Positions 1 through 8,377 of a stretch of DNA of 64,000 nucleotides are shown here, in pieces (position 1 is the stretch's first letter; each line of letters begins with the position of its first letter). The translations under genes and the position numbers were made by a program. The notes below the pieces were generated by a model that did no database searches, was not told the origin of the DNA, and saw only the letters and a list, made by a program, of their open reading frames with translations. Source of the stretch: Streptomyces dengpaensis (lineage in GTDB: Bacteria > Actinomycetota > Actinomycetes > Streptomycetales > Streptomycetaceae); contig NZ_CP026652.1 of NCBI RefSeq assembly GCF_002946835.1, positions 6,200,001-6,264,000 on the forward strand. The letters are read 5' to 3'.

Positions 1-1
1 C

Positions 2-2650
2 GGTGTAGAAGCACTGGGCTCCAGCGAATACGCCAACCAGCTCTACGGCCGATCGCCCAAGGTATTGGCCTACGTGGCTTCCCGCGGGCAGGTACGCTCA
101 CGGCCCTCCCTGCTCAAGCTCGAAGCCGGCACCTACTCACCCGATCACATCGGGGATGCCCTGATCACTCTGTCCGGCCGCTCCAGCCTGCTCGAACACG
201 ACAAAGGACAGCGCAAGGCACTGGAGGACAAGCGAGCCAAGTACGCCAAGGCCCTTCAACGGCACGAAGAGGCACTCGCCCGGGAAGACACCATGCTCCG
301 CGAGGCAGAGGCTCGAGACGAACTCCGTCGCAAAATCGGCAGCGCCGAAGGCGACCGCCGCGCTGCCCTGGCTCGTGGTCTGCTGGACGAGGCCGCCCGC
401 CTGCGCAGTGCCGAGGTCCTCCTGCCCCAGACCGCGGCGGCCCTCAAGACGACGGCCGATCTTCTTGAACATCTGGAGGCCCAGAAGGCCGCTGCCTCCA
501 ACCTCACCGCACTCGAGCAGGCCTGCGAAACAGCCGAGCAGACCAAAGACCAATGCCTCACCGACCTGACCAACGCACAGACCGAAGAACGCCACCTGGG
601 AGAAGAACTCGCCGAGGCGCAAAAGGCACTAGACGAGGCCCGGACCCTCAGCGCCGCCCACGCTGGCGAAACCGCGGCCGCGCTCCAGGAAGAGCTGACA
701 CTGCTCGCCCAGCAGACGGCAGAGGCCGAGATCAACCGCGGTATCGCCCAACGCGACGCCCACACCTACAAAGACCAACTCCGCAAAGCCGAGCAGGGAC
801 AAGCAGGACTCGTCGGAGAAGTCCTGCACTCGCTGGCCGCCGAGGAGGACATCACCGGCGTCGGCCTGCTTGACCAGATCGACCTCGACGACCAGACCCG
901 AGACAGGTGGGAAGCCGCCCTTCACCCGTGGCGCGACGCCGTCTGCGTAGCACATACCGATCTGCCCGCAGCCCTCGAAGCACTGAACGATCTGCCCGGC
1001 GCAGTCCTGATCACCGAGGGTCCAGACAGGAACGCAACCGCCACCTCACCCACCAGCCACGAGACCACGTGGCCGGCAGGCATCCGCTCCGCACCAGAAC
1101 CGGCACGCCAGTTCCTGCACGCCCTCGCCGCCCAGACCCAATGGACGCAACAGCCCCCGCACTCCAGCGTCGACGCCCTCGGCGTCCACATCGTCGGATC
1201 CTTCCCCAACCCGACCGTCGGGCGGGCTGCCTTGTGCGCCCACCTGCGCACCCGTTACGACGAGGCCCTGCTCAGCCAGCAGAGAGCGGAAAACCTGATT
1301 AAGCATCTCGCACGCCGGGTCACCCTCGCAGAGGCTGAACTCAAGCGGGCTCAGGCCTTCGAAGCCCTACCGCAACTGGTGAAAGTTCACCGCGAAGCCA
1401 CAGACAAACTCACCCACAGGCGCCGCACGCTTCCCCAGGTCGCAACCCTTCTCGAGGAGGCAGTGGACGCCTGGGCCATGGCCAAAGCCGCCCTCAGCGG
1501 CCGCAAGCAACGGATCGAAGAACTCGAGCGGCGCATCCGAGAAACGAACGTCACGCTCCAAAACTGCGACGGTGAGCGCCGCGAACAAGAGGCGGTCATC
1601 GCACGAGACGGCGCCAGCACCGCGGCAGCCGCCCTGGGTCTGGACGCGGACGCTGCCCGTACGCTGCTGAACTGGCCTGCAGACTGGCTACCCACGCAGT
1701 ACACGCAGCTTCTCGCCGAAGCGCCACTTCCACCCGCCGCGCCCCACGGGGAACCGCCCCGGGAACGGCGCTCCGCCGCCCAACTCCACATGGCCGCCAA
1801 CGCGACCGTCGACGGCTGCATGGTCGCCCTCTCTCTGCGGGCGGGAACCAGTGGCTATCCCACCGTCGCTCTCGCTCACGCCAGCCGCCTCGACAACGCA
1901 GACCTCGATGCCAAGGCCGACGCTGCACTCCAGGCTCTCAGCGAGTGGCTCACCGAAAACGAGGCCGCGGACGCCGACATCCACACCACGGTAGAGAAGG
2001 TGCGTGCCGAGCGCCTTGAGGAGAACGCCTTCATCTCCCGCTCGGTGGAAACCCTCGCCGAGGAACTCCGACACACTCAGGAAGTCATCACACAACGCGT
2101 TGCCGGAGCCCTCGACAACATCACCACGGCGCTGGACCAACTGAACCGTGACGCTGGCCTCTTCGGCGCAGATCTGCACTACCAGATTGACCCGCCCACG
2201 GACACCGATCACGGTTGGCGCTGCTCCGTCACACCGCGTTGGCGACGCAACCCCAACGGCCCAATGCTCGCCTACGACACCGTCACCAACACGGCCCAGG
2301 AAAAGCTCTTCTCCATCCACCTCGTTCTCGCCGCTCTCCTGGCAGCTCCTCACGCCCAAGGCCGAGTGCTCGTCCTGGACGAACTAGGCGACTCCCTGGG
2401 CCAAGAACACCGCCGCGAAGTGCTCAGCGCGATCACCAAAGTCGCCACCGCCCACGGCATTACCGTCCTGGGCACCTGCCAAGACACACTGATGCGAGAC
2501 GTAGCCCCCGTGTGCGGGCAGATCCTCTACTTCCAGTACCCGTCAAAGTCCGAATACCTCAACCGCCCCACCCGCATGTTCGGATACGACCCGCAAGCCG
2601 GACGAGTGGAACTCACCGCCGAACAACTGACCCGGCGACTCGCGCGCTGA
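2..2650 (+). CDS. SMC-like coiled-coil ATPase, C-terminal part (5' end outside window)
   Basis: The frame is open from the first bases of the window, so this is the C-terminal 880 or so residues of a larger protein. A TTG at 65 is only an internal codon. Long Ala/Glu/Arg/Leu-rich coiled-coil stretches lie on both sides of a short globular section around residues 285-345 that resembles an SMC hinge. Near the C-terminus a Walker B motif (RVLVLDELGDSLG) is followed by a helix and a short strand ending ITVLGTC, as in SMC/RecN/Rad50 ATPases. The Walker A motif would lie upstream of the window. It probably binds DNA and hydrolyses ATP. I cannot tell whether it is a chromosome-maintenance factor or a defence ATPase of the Wadjet/Lamassu kind. 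A Mrr-type nuclease faces it downstream. Confidence 0.75.
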   Translation, partial: GVEALGSSEYANQLYGRSPKVLAYVASRGQVRSRPSLLKLEAGTYSPDHIGDALITLSGRSSLLEHDKGQRKALEDKRAKYAKALQRHEEALAREDTMLREAEARDELRRKIGSAEGDRRAALARGLLDEAARLRSAEVLLPQTAAALKTTADLLEHLEAQKAAASNLTALEQACETAEQTKDQCLTDLTNAQTEERHLGEELAEAQKALDEARTLSAAHAGETAAALQEELTLLAQQTAEAEINRGIAQRDAHTYKDQLRKAEQGQAGLVGEVLHSLAAEEDITGVGLLDQIDLDDQTRDRWEAALHPWRDAVCVAHTDLPAALEALNDLPGAVLITEGPDRNATATSPTSHETTWPAGIRSAPEPARQFLHALAAQTQWTQQPPHSSVDALGVHIVGSFPNPTVGRAALCAHLRTRYDEALLSQQRAENLIKHLARRVTLAEAELKRAQAFEALPQLVKVHREATDKLTHRRRTLPQVATLLEEAVDAWAMAKAALSGRKQRIEELERRIRETNVTLQNCDGERREQEAVIARDGASTAAAALGLDADAARTLLNWPADWLPTQYTQLLAEAPLPPAAPHGEPPRERRSAAQLHMAANATVDGCMVALSLRAGTSGYPTVALAHASRLDNADLDAKADAALQALSEWLTENEAADADIHTTVEKVRAERLEENAFISRSVETLAEELRHTQEVITQRVAGALDNITTALDQLNRDAGLFGADLHYQIDPPTDTDHGWRCSVTPRWRRNPNGPMLAYDTVTNTAQEKLFSIHLVLAALLAAPHAQGRVLVLDELGDSLGQEHRREVLSAITKVATAHGITVLGTCQDTLMRDVAPVCGQILYFQYPSKSEYLNRPTRMFGYDPQAGRVELTAEQLTRRLAR

Positions 2651-2765
2651 GACCAGGCCCGGCAGCAACAGGACCCTGCTGCCGGGCACAGGACCAGTTC
2701 TGCCCCGCGGGCAGCCAAGCGGAACGCGCTTGGTGTTATCGACCTTCCGTACCAGACCCGAGGGA

Positions 2766-3893
2766 TCAGGCTGGGTCCTCACTGGTGCTCTCCCGCGAGA
2801 TGCCCACGACCTCGTACAGGGAGTCTCCCCATGTAGCCCAGCGCTCCAGTTCCGTTGCACCGATCAAGTGGATCGCGTGGTCGTTGGCGAAGTCGCGCGC
2901 TGGCTCGGAGAAAGTGCCGTTGGTGACCATCAGCGCGATGTCAGCCTTGTGTTCAAGGCGAGCAGTTCCATTGAACGTCTGGACGTTCGTGCTGGTGACC
3001 ATTTGTTTGGCAGCCCTGCTGGTCTGCTTGCACTGCACCACCACACGCCGGCCGTCCGGCGTCTGAGAGATGACGTCCGCACCCCGGTCCCCAGTACCTC
3101 CGTGCTGACGGATCACCTTCATCCCATCGCGGTGTGTGAGCCACGCGACAAGAATCTCGAAGTTCTTACCATCGAACTCTAGGATGCGCCGTAGGCTGTA
3201 ACACTTCTGGCTCTGGGCGAAGAGGTTCCTCCGGTCATCTACAGCTTCGAGATGCTCCGTTTCCGCCAATGCCCGTTGATTCATTGCTGCGAAGCGTTCT
3301 GTGCTGGGTGCGATCTCGTCCCACTGCTCGGCGATCGTGTTCAGTGGAGAATCGACACGGCCTGGAGCGTAGCGTGTAGACAGGTCTTCCTCGGGCAGCG
3401 TGCTGAGTTCCTCGAACGCCAGGCTCGCTTGTTGCAAGCAGCGCCCGATGAGGTCGAGCTCATATTTCACCATCTTGATGAACGCGTCGAAGACCGAGTC
3501 AAGTTCGACCCGAGTGAAGTCCCAGGTGCGGCCACGAAAGTGCGAGTCTCCCTTGAGCTTCTCGAGCCTTTCAAGATTCGTGCGAAGGGCATCTCTCTGC
3601 CGGCGCAGCCCGGTGCAGGCTTCGCGGCCGATCGAGATTTCCTGAACCCATAAGTACGCAGCGAGCAGGTCAGCTTCGTCGGCTTTGCCTAACGCGTCGC
3701 CCATCCATCTGCGGACGTCACGGTCCGGGTAGCGGGGAGGGACAACACGAGCGTCACGGTCAATGATCACCGGGGGAGCGTATATGCGGCCACTGACAAC
3801 CCCGGGCGGCCTCCGGCCCAGGATCCACGCGCGCAGGGACACCCCTAGCTCTTCGCCAGCGTGCACGTGATCCTCAATCGGCTCTCTCCCCAT
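2766..3893 (-). CDS. Mrr-type restriction endonuclease-like protein
   Basis: The 375-residue product has a helical N-terminal region of about 240 residues that I do not recognise. The C-terminal domain has the Mrr/restriction-endonuclease fold signature: a helix, then GTGDRGADVI, a strand, and VVVQCKQ. This supplies the D...(Q/E)xK catalytic core of PD-(D/E)XK nucleases. Mrr-like domains cleave DNA, often modified DNA. I chose the ATG at 3893 because the longer open frame upstream runs antiparallel through the RHH-like gene and has non-coding composition. The gene follows the RHH-like gene by 19 bases and converges on the SMC-like ATPase, a context compatible with a defence island. The target specificity is unknown. 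Confidence 0.7.
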   Translation of the reverse strand: MGREPIEDHVHAGEELGVSLRAWILGRRPPGVVSGRIYAPPVIIDRDARVVPPRYPDRDVRRWMGDALGKADEADLLAAYLWVQEISIGREACTGLRRQRDALRTNLERLEKLKGDSHFRGRTWDFTRVELDSVFDAFIKMVKYELDLIGRCLQQASLAFEELSTLPEEDLSTRYAPGRVDSPLNTIAEQWDEIAPSTERFAAMNQRALAETEHLEAVDDRRNLFAQSQKCYSLRRILEFDGKNFEILVAWLTHRDGMKVIRQHGGTGDRGADVISQTPDGRRVVVQCKQTSRAAKQMVTSTNVQTFNGTARLEHKADIALMVTNGTFSEPARDFANDHAIHLIGATELERWATWGDSLYEVVGISRESTSEDPA

Positions 3894-3912
3894 AGCTCGT
3901 CGGTCTGCCTGG

Positions 3913-4224
3913 TCATGTCGCCGTCGTCCTGGCCGGGGAGAGACCTGGCGGATATCCCTTTGCACGGAGCCAGGTGTCAACGGCCAGCGCCACGATGTCC
4001 CCGTGCGGTAGGCCGGTATCGGCGTGGAAACGGCGGATCCGGCGCTGGAGCTGCAGTGTTTCGGGGACGGCGTAGTTGAGTTGTCCGCGTTTGGTGCGCC
4101 GGTTGCTGATGACCTCCAGGGTGTCCGGGTGTGGCGAAAGAGCGTCATCGGTTGGCTCGCACTCAGAGTCGAGCGCGTCGGCGATTTCCCGCAGTCGGCG
4201 GGCGTAGAGGGAGTGGTCAGGCAT
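3913..4224 (-). CDS. Small ribbon-helix-helix-like protein, paralogue of the ParA partner
   Basis: The 103-residue protein has a C-terminal half (LQLQRRIRRFHADTGLPHGD, then an amphipathic helix ending WLRAKGY) that matches the last 45 residues of the larger ParA-partner protein at 6052-6906. Strand-helix-helix spacing and basic residues suggest a ribbon-helix-helix DNA-binding domain. The ATG at 4224 has a good ribosome binding site (GGGGAAG). Its start lies only 24 bases from the left end of the IS1182 element, so any promoter or upstream operon partner has been separated from it by the insertion. It may once have been expressed with the partition operon. Binding to a centromere or operator is inference from the family. 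Confidence 0.6.
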   Translation of the reverse strand: MPDHSLYARRLREIADALDSECEPTDDALSPHPDTLEVISNRRTKRGQLNYAVPETLQLQRRIRRFHADTGLPHGDIVALAVDTWLRAKGYPPGLSPARTTAT

Positions 4225-4311
4225 GAGAGCTTCCCCGGTTGATCCAGCTAGAAGGCTGCTGAAAATCTTGTTGTTGGGGCTGTCCGGCCGTGGGCCGGGC
4301 GGCCCTTGTCG

Positions 4312-5889
4312 CTATGCGGTGGCCGGGGTGAGGTGCCAGGTGGTGCCGGTTCGGGTGAGTCCGAGGTTGATCAGTCGGCGGAGGTTGAGGGCGGCGGCGC
4401 GGTGGTGGAGCCAGATGTTGTTGGCGATGATGCCGCGGTGCGGGACGCGGCGGTTGCCCTTGGCGACCAGCCAGGCGATGGCGCGTTCGACCGGGGGCCG
4501 CCATCTGCGGTATTCGGCCTGCCAGGCTGGGTCGGCCGCCTCTCGCCGGGCGGCGGTCAGCAGTTGGTGCTGGGGATGGACGTTGAGGGTGCGTCCGGTC
4601 TTGGAGGTGGTGCAGCGCCCGCGCAGGGGGCAGTCGGCGCAGAGGTGTTTGAACTGGGCGGTGCGGGCGCCGTCCGCTTTGACCTGGCCGAGGTTGGCGG
4701 TGCGTCCGGCCGGGCAGGTCGCGGTGCCGGCGGCTGGGTCGATGCGGAAGTCGTCGATGGTGAAGCCGCCGGGGATCACCTGTCGCAGCGGCGGTGGCTT
4801 GATGACCAGGGTGTGGCCTGCGGCCTGCAACTGTTCGCGCAGGTCGCCGGTCCCGTAGGCGGAGTCGCCGAGCACGGTTAATGCGCCGTCCTCCCCGTCC
4901 AGCAGTTCACCGGCAACGGCCGCTTCGTGGCTGCCGGGACCATAGCCGCCGGTGAGGGCGACGGCGGTGAACAGCCCGCTCTCCGGCTCGAAGGAGACGT
5001 GTCCTTTGAAGCCGTCCTGGTGGCGGGTGCGGTTTTTGTGGATGTGCCGGGCGTCGGGATCGACGGTGGACACCGTCCGGTCGGGCACGGTGCGCTGGGC
5101 GATGCGCCAGCGCCCGTCGCGTCCGTCGGAGTCGGGGGCCGGCTCGACGTCCTGCCCGGCGACCAGGGCCAGCAGGCCCACCGCGTTCGCGGCCTTCTCG
5201 CCCAGCTCCCGCTCGGGCAGGTGCCCGAGCAGGTTGAGGGCGTCGGTGACCAGCGCATCGACCAGCGCGGCGCGCGCCTGCTCGTCGTTCCAGGCGATCT
5301 TCGGTTTGCCCGGGTCGGTGTAGTCGTGCGCGTGGCAGTGCTCTGCGGCCACCTCCTGGGCTCCGGGGACCTCGCGGATCACCCGGCGGATGGCGGAGAT
5401 GATCTGGGTAACGGTGTCCTGGGTGGCCACCGCGTCATCGAGGACGGTGGAGTCCAGCGCCCGCCGCTGCCTGCCCTTGAGTACGCCGGTCGCGGCCACG
5501 ACTTCCTTGACCTTGGTGAAGATCCGCATCGGATCGGCCGAGTGGCGCAGACGGCGCCTAAAGTACGTCAGCAGCGACGGATCGAATGCCATGTCGTACA
5601 AGCCCAGCCCGCAGGCCGCTTTCCACCGCAGATCACACCGCAGTTCCTGGACCGTCTCGAAGTCCGACAACCCCTGCAGGCTCTGCAGCACCACGGTCGC
5701 GGCCAGGACCTGCGGCGGCAGACTCGGACGGCCGTTGGACGAGGGATACATGTCGGCGAACATCGACGGCGGGAACAGTGCCTCCCGGTGCTCGGCCAGG
5801 AACGCAAACACGCTCCCGGCCGGGATCAACTCCCGGCAGGTCTCCCACACATCCGGCCCGGCCATCTCCCCGGCCCATTCCCCCTGCAT
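4312..5889 (-). CDS. IS1182-family transposase
   Basis: The 525-residue DDE transposase has the N-terminal region typical of IS1182/IS1380-like enzymes (FLAEHREALFPPSMFADMYP). The likely catalytic residues are the first Asp in ALDSTVLDDAV, the second in LGDSAYGTGDL, and Glu in RPPVERAIAWLVAKG. A cysteine cluster near residue 430 (CADCPLRGRC) is also typical. The length matches full family members and the frame is intact, so the element may still be mobile. The first ATG at 5889 is used here; the ATG at residue 9 is an alternative. Confidence 0.93.
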   Translation of the reverse strand: MQGEWAGEMAGPDVWETCRELIPAGSVFAFLAEHREALFPPSMFADMYPSSNGRPSLPPQVLAATVVLQSLQGLSDFETVQELRCDLRWKAACGLGLYDMAFDPSLLTYFRRRLRHSADPMRIFTKVKEVVAATGVLKGRQRRALDSTVLDDAVATQDTVTQIISAIRRVIREVPGAQEVAAEHCHAHDYTDPGKPKIAWNDEQARAALVDALVTDALNLLGHLPERELGEKAANAVGLLALVAGQDVEPAPDSDGRDGRWRIAQRTVPDRTVSTVDPDARHIHKNRTRHQDGFKGHVSFEPESGLFTAVALTGGYGPGSHEAAVAGELLDGEDGALTVLGDSAYGTGDLREQLQAAGHTLVIKPPPLRQVIPGGFTIDDFRIDPAAGTATCPAGRTANLGQVKADGARTAQFKHLCADCPLRGRCTTSKTGRTLNVHPQHQLLTAARREAADPAWQAEYRRWRPPVERAIAWLVAKGNRRVPHRGIIANNIWLHHRAAALNLRRLINLGLTRTGTTWHLTPATA

Positions 5890-5899
5890 GCCTACAAGA

Positions 5900-5929
5900 C
5901 TGGCCCCGGCCCGGCCGGGCCGGGGCCAG
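5900..5929. repeat. Perfect 30-bp GC palindrome inside the IS end
   Basis: The half-site CTGGCCCCGGCCCGG is followed directly by its exact reverse complement. It lies between the transposase start codon and the right inverted repeat. Placed here it could form a hairpin in transcripts reading into the element, or mask the transposase ribosome binding site. Both roles are known for other IS elements but are inferred here. Confidence 0.6.
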
Positions 5930-6000
5930 AACCCGCAACATTTTCAGTGATCTTCTAGGCGGATAGCTACCCGCCTAACGGCCTATTGGAATAGTCGGTA

Positions 6001-6035
6001 GGGGCGGCCGAACCCGATGTGGGGACGGCCGCCCC
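6001..6035 (-). terminator. Hairpin terminator after the partition operon
   Basis: The arms GGGGCGGCCG and CGGCCGCCCC are perfectly complementary (10 bp) with a 15-base loop. The hairpin starts 17 bases beyond the stop codon of the ParA-partner gene. No T-tract follows, as is usual in Streptomyces. Confidence 0.65.
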
Positions 6036-6051
6036 GTGCGTACGGCCGAGT

Positions 6052-6906
6052 TCAGAAGCCGCGGGCGGTGAGCCACTCATCCAGCGCGACCGAGACGATG
6101 TCGCCGATAGGCAGGTGATCCAGCTCGTTGTCCAGCGCGAAGCGCTTGATCCGCTTCTTCAACTTCAGCGCAGCGGGCACCGACGAGTCGAGACTCTCCC
6201 GCGCGATGATGCGCTGGTTGAGAACGACGGCGACCTCGGGAACGTTGGGACGGCCGGGACCGTGCGCATACGGAGCACCCTCGCTGGGAGCGTCCTGCGA
6301 TCGAGCGTGCTGTTCCTGGTGGCCTGGACCATCGGTCCTCACCGGGAACGCGGTGCCGCCTGCCGCCGGGGGAACGGCCGGGCGAATGGCCACCTCGGCG
6401 GCCGGGGCCGCACCAGCAACCGCGGACGTGACAGCAGGCGGACCATGCTGCGCAACAGGTTCGGCCGGCTGCGTGGCCTGGACTGCAGGTGCTGCAGGCT
6501 CGGGAGCTGGGACCACAAGCGGCACCTGCCGCTCCACCGGCATCCCAGCGGACTCTGTCCTTGCCTCGGGAACGTCGACGGCCGGGTGAGTCGGCTGACT
6601 GGCGGCCGGCTCCGGCACCGGGCCACTCGGCGCCTCGGCAGTCGGCTGGGCTGCGGTCTGCGCTACTTCGGGCACCGCCCCGGTCCGGCCCTGTGCCGAT
6701 GCTTCGGCGGGAAGGGCGGAAGGGCCGGGCTGAACCTGCGCCTCGCCCGCAGGGGGACGGCCTTCGCCCTGGGCGGCGGCCTGTTCGGCGGCGTACTGCT
6801 CGGGGGTGAGCTCGGCGGCCGGGGGAGGGGGCGGCGGGGTCGCCTTCTTGGCCCCGCCCAGAGTGCGGCCTGTGCGGCGGGTGAGGGGCTTCATACGCTC
6901 GCTCAT
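6052..6906 (-). CDS. ParA-partner protein: disordered Pro/Ala region plus C-terminal RHH-like domain
   Basis: The 284-residue product starts with a basic segment. About 180 residues rich in Pro, Ala, Glu and Gln follow, almost certainly disordered. The last 60 residues form a folded domain (VPEVAVVLNQRI..., LKLKKRIKRFALDNELDHLP, IGDIVSVALDEWLTARG) with the strand-helix-helix pattern of RHH DNA-binding proteins. Its start overlaps the end of the ParA gene by 4 bases (ATGA), so the two are translationally coupled. By analogy with plasmid partition systems it would be the centromere-binding partner of ParA. A shortened paralogue lies across the IS element at 3913-4224. Confidence 0.65.
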   Translation of the reverse strand: MSERMKPLTRRTGRTLGGAKKATPPPPPPAAELTPEQYAAEQAAAQGEGRPPAGEAQVQPGPSALPAEASAQGRTGAVPEVAQTAAQPTAEAPSGPVPEPAASQPTHPAVDVPEARTESAGMPVERQVPLVVPAPEPAAPAVQATQPAEPVAQHGPPAVTSAVAGAAPAAEVAIRPAVPPAAGGTAFPVRTDGPGHQEQHARSQDAPSEGAPYAHGPGRPNVPEVAVVLNQRIIARESLDSSVPAALKLKKRIKRFALDNELDHLPIGDIVSVALDEWLTARGF

Positions 6907-7616
6907 GCCGTCAGCTCCTTCATCAGTTCGGCGTACTCGCTCAGCTCGGTCGGGATCTCGCCGAAGGCCTCCATGTAGTGCACCCAGGAGTGGATGGTCG
7001 TCTCGGCGAGCGGGAAGGGCTCGTCGCGGTCCGGGCCGATGCCCTCGCCCTTCTCGGGTTCCAGCAGCTTGTCCTTTGCGTTGCGGGGCAGGCTGGTGCG
7101 GTCGTCGGCCTTCACGAGGACCACGTGGGCGGTGACGTCGCGCTCGTTGCGGGCGGCGGCGCGCTCGGCCTCGTCGAAGGTGGCCACGAGCTTGCGACGC
7201 TCGATCTTGGTGGGGGCGACCGGCACGAGCAGCAGGTTCGCCTCGGTGACAGCCTCGTGGAACAGCTTCGCGCTGCCGCCGCCGGCGTCGACCACGATCG
7301 CTCCGAACTCGGCACGCTTCTCACGGATGTACTCGGCGATGTCATCGAACGGGTACCGCTCGACGATCAGGTTCTCCGGGATCTCGAAGCCCTCGGCCTT
7401 GGCGACCTTGAACCAGTCGTAGGCGGACTGGCTGGTGGCGTCGGCGTCCAGCAGCAGCGTCGGCAGGTCGAGGACGACGGCGTAGTAGAGGGCGATGAAC
7501 CAGGCCGAGGTGGTCTTGCCGGTGCCGCCCTTGAGCATGCCGACGACGATCACGAAGGCGTCCCAGGCGCGGGCTGTGGCCGCAGCCAGGGTCTTGATAC
7601 GGGTGTTCTCGTTCAC
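6903..7616 (-). CDS. parA: ParA-family partition ATPase
   Basis: The 237-residue protein has the deviant Walker A box KGGTGKTT at residues 29-36, a switch region with LLLDADATSQSAYDW, and VVDAGGG, all typical of ParA/Soj ATPases that drive plasmid or chromosome segregation. The GTG at 7616 is preferred because AGGAG lies about 11 bases upstream and the following sequence is conserved-looking. The frame also stays open to an ATG at 7808 that overlaps the upstream stop as ATGA, but that 64-residue stretch has non-coding composition. The gene is coupled to its RHH-like partner downstream. Confidence 0.85.
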   Translation of the reverse strand: MNENTRIKTLAAATARAWDAFVIVVGMLKGGTGKTTSAWFIALYYAVVLDLPTLLLDADATSQSAYDWFKVAKAEGFEIPENLIVERYPFDDIAEYIREKRAEFGAIVVDAGGGSAKLFHEAVTEANLLLVPVAPTKIERRKLVATFDEAERAAARNERDVTAHVVLVKADDRTSLPRNAKDKLLEPEKGEGIGPDRDEPFPLAETTIHSWVHYMEAFGEIPTELSEYAELMKELTA

Positions 7617-7804
7617 GTGTGCTTGTTCTCCTGAAACTGGAAGGTGAGTTGTCCTATGCGCGTCGGCGAAGAGGGCCGACATTCGGTGGCGGCTGCTTGC
7701 CGATGACGGAGGGGCCCGTGCGGCAGCGCCTAGTCCGGGATGGAGCACGGTCGACTTCTTGATCTGTCGGGCATGGCGAGGGGCACCCGACCGGGCGGGG
7801 GCGC

Positions 7805-8377
7805 TCATGACCGCTTCCTCGTGGCGCGGGCCGGTCCGTGGTGGTGCTGGGGCCGCATGCGGGTGCCTGCTTGGTGCAGGAGCCGGTAGACGGTGGCGAC
7901 GGAGTAGCTGTGCTCTCTGGCGAGGTCCGGGACCGTGGCTCCGGCCTCGTACCGGACCCGTAGGGACAGCGCGACCTTGTACCGTTCGGCGGCCCGCGCT
8001 GCGGCACGCACCCGCTGCGTCTGCTGGGTGGTGCGCACGGTGCCGCCGGCTTCGAGCAGGAGGCGCCGGGCACCGCGCCTCGTCTCTCCCGCCGCTGCGG
8101 CGAGTTCGGTGAGGGTTGCGCCGTGCTGCTCATACAGGGTGCGCAGGCGGGCGGCGAGGCGGCGGCGGGCTTGGGGGTTTTGCCGCAGCCGGCGGGTCTG
8201 CCAGGAGGTGCGCATCTCGGTCCCGGCGTCGTGCAGCCGGTTGAGGACCGTGCCGTACGACAGCCCACTGCTGGCGACGAGTTCTTCGACCGTGGCGCCG
8301 GACTCGTACTGCGTGCGCAGGGACTCGGGCGTCACCGCCTCGCTCGCGTCGGAGGTGACCGGGGGCTCTGGGTTCAT
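7805..8377 (-). CDS. Protein of three tandem helix-turn-helix repeats
   Basis: The 190-residue basic protein contains three copies of a roughly 50-residue unit: RTQYESGATVEELVASSGLS, RTLYEQHGATLTELAAAAGE and RVRYEAGATVPDLAREHSYS. Each is followed by a recognition-helix-like segment ending in a G-T-x-(M/V)-R motif. Each unit resembles a small HTH domain, so the protein may contact DNA at repeated sites. The ATG at 8377 overlaps the stop of the upstream Rep-like gene (ATGA), which rejects the longer ORF. Within the Rep-HTH-ParA operon it probably acts in replication control or partition; this is inference. Confidence 0.65.
   Translation of the reverse strand: MNPEPPVTSDASEAVTPESLRTQYESGATVEELVASSGLSYGTVLNRLHDAGTEMRTSWQTRRLRQNPQARRRLAARLRTLYEQHGATLTELAAAAGETRRGARRLLLEAGGTVRTTQQTQRVRAAARAAERYKVALSLRVRYEAGATVPDLAREHSYSVATVYRLLHQAGTRMRPQHHHGPARATRKRS

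Larger units (their letters stand above)
4248..5958 (-). mobile_element. IS1182-family insertion sequence, apparently complete
   Basis: The element is about 1.7 kb with one transposase gene. Imperfect terminal inverted repeats of about 19 bp are visible: the left end reads AAGGCTGCTGAAAAT and the right end, inverted, reads AAGATCACTGAAAAT. Both ends are flanked by CTAG (4248-4251 and 5955-5958), which looks like a 4-bp palindromic target duplication. A perfect 30-bp GC palindrome (5900-5929) lies between the right end and the transposase start and may block transcription entering from outside. The insertion separates the partition operon from the small RHH-like gene. Confidence 0.85.
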
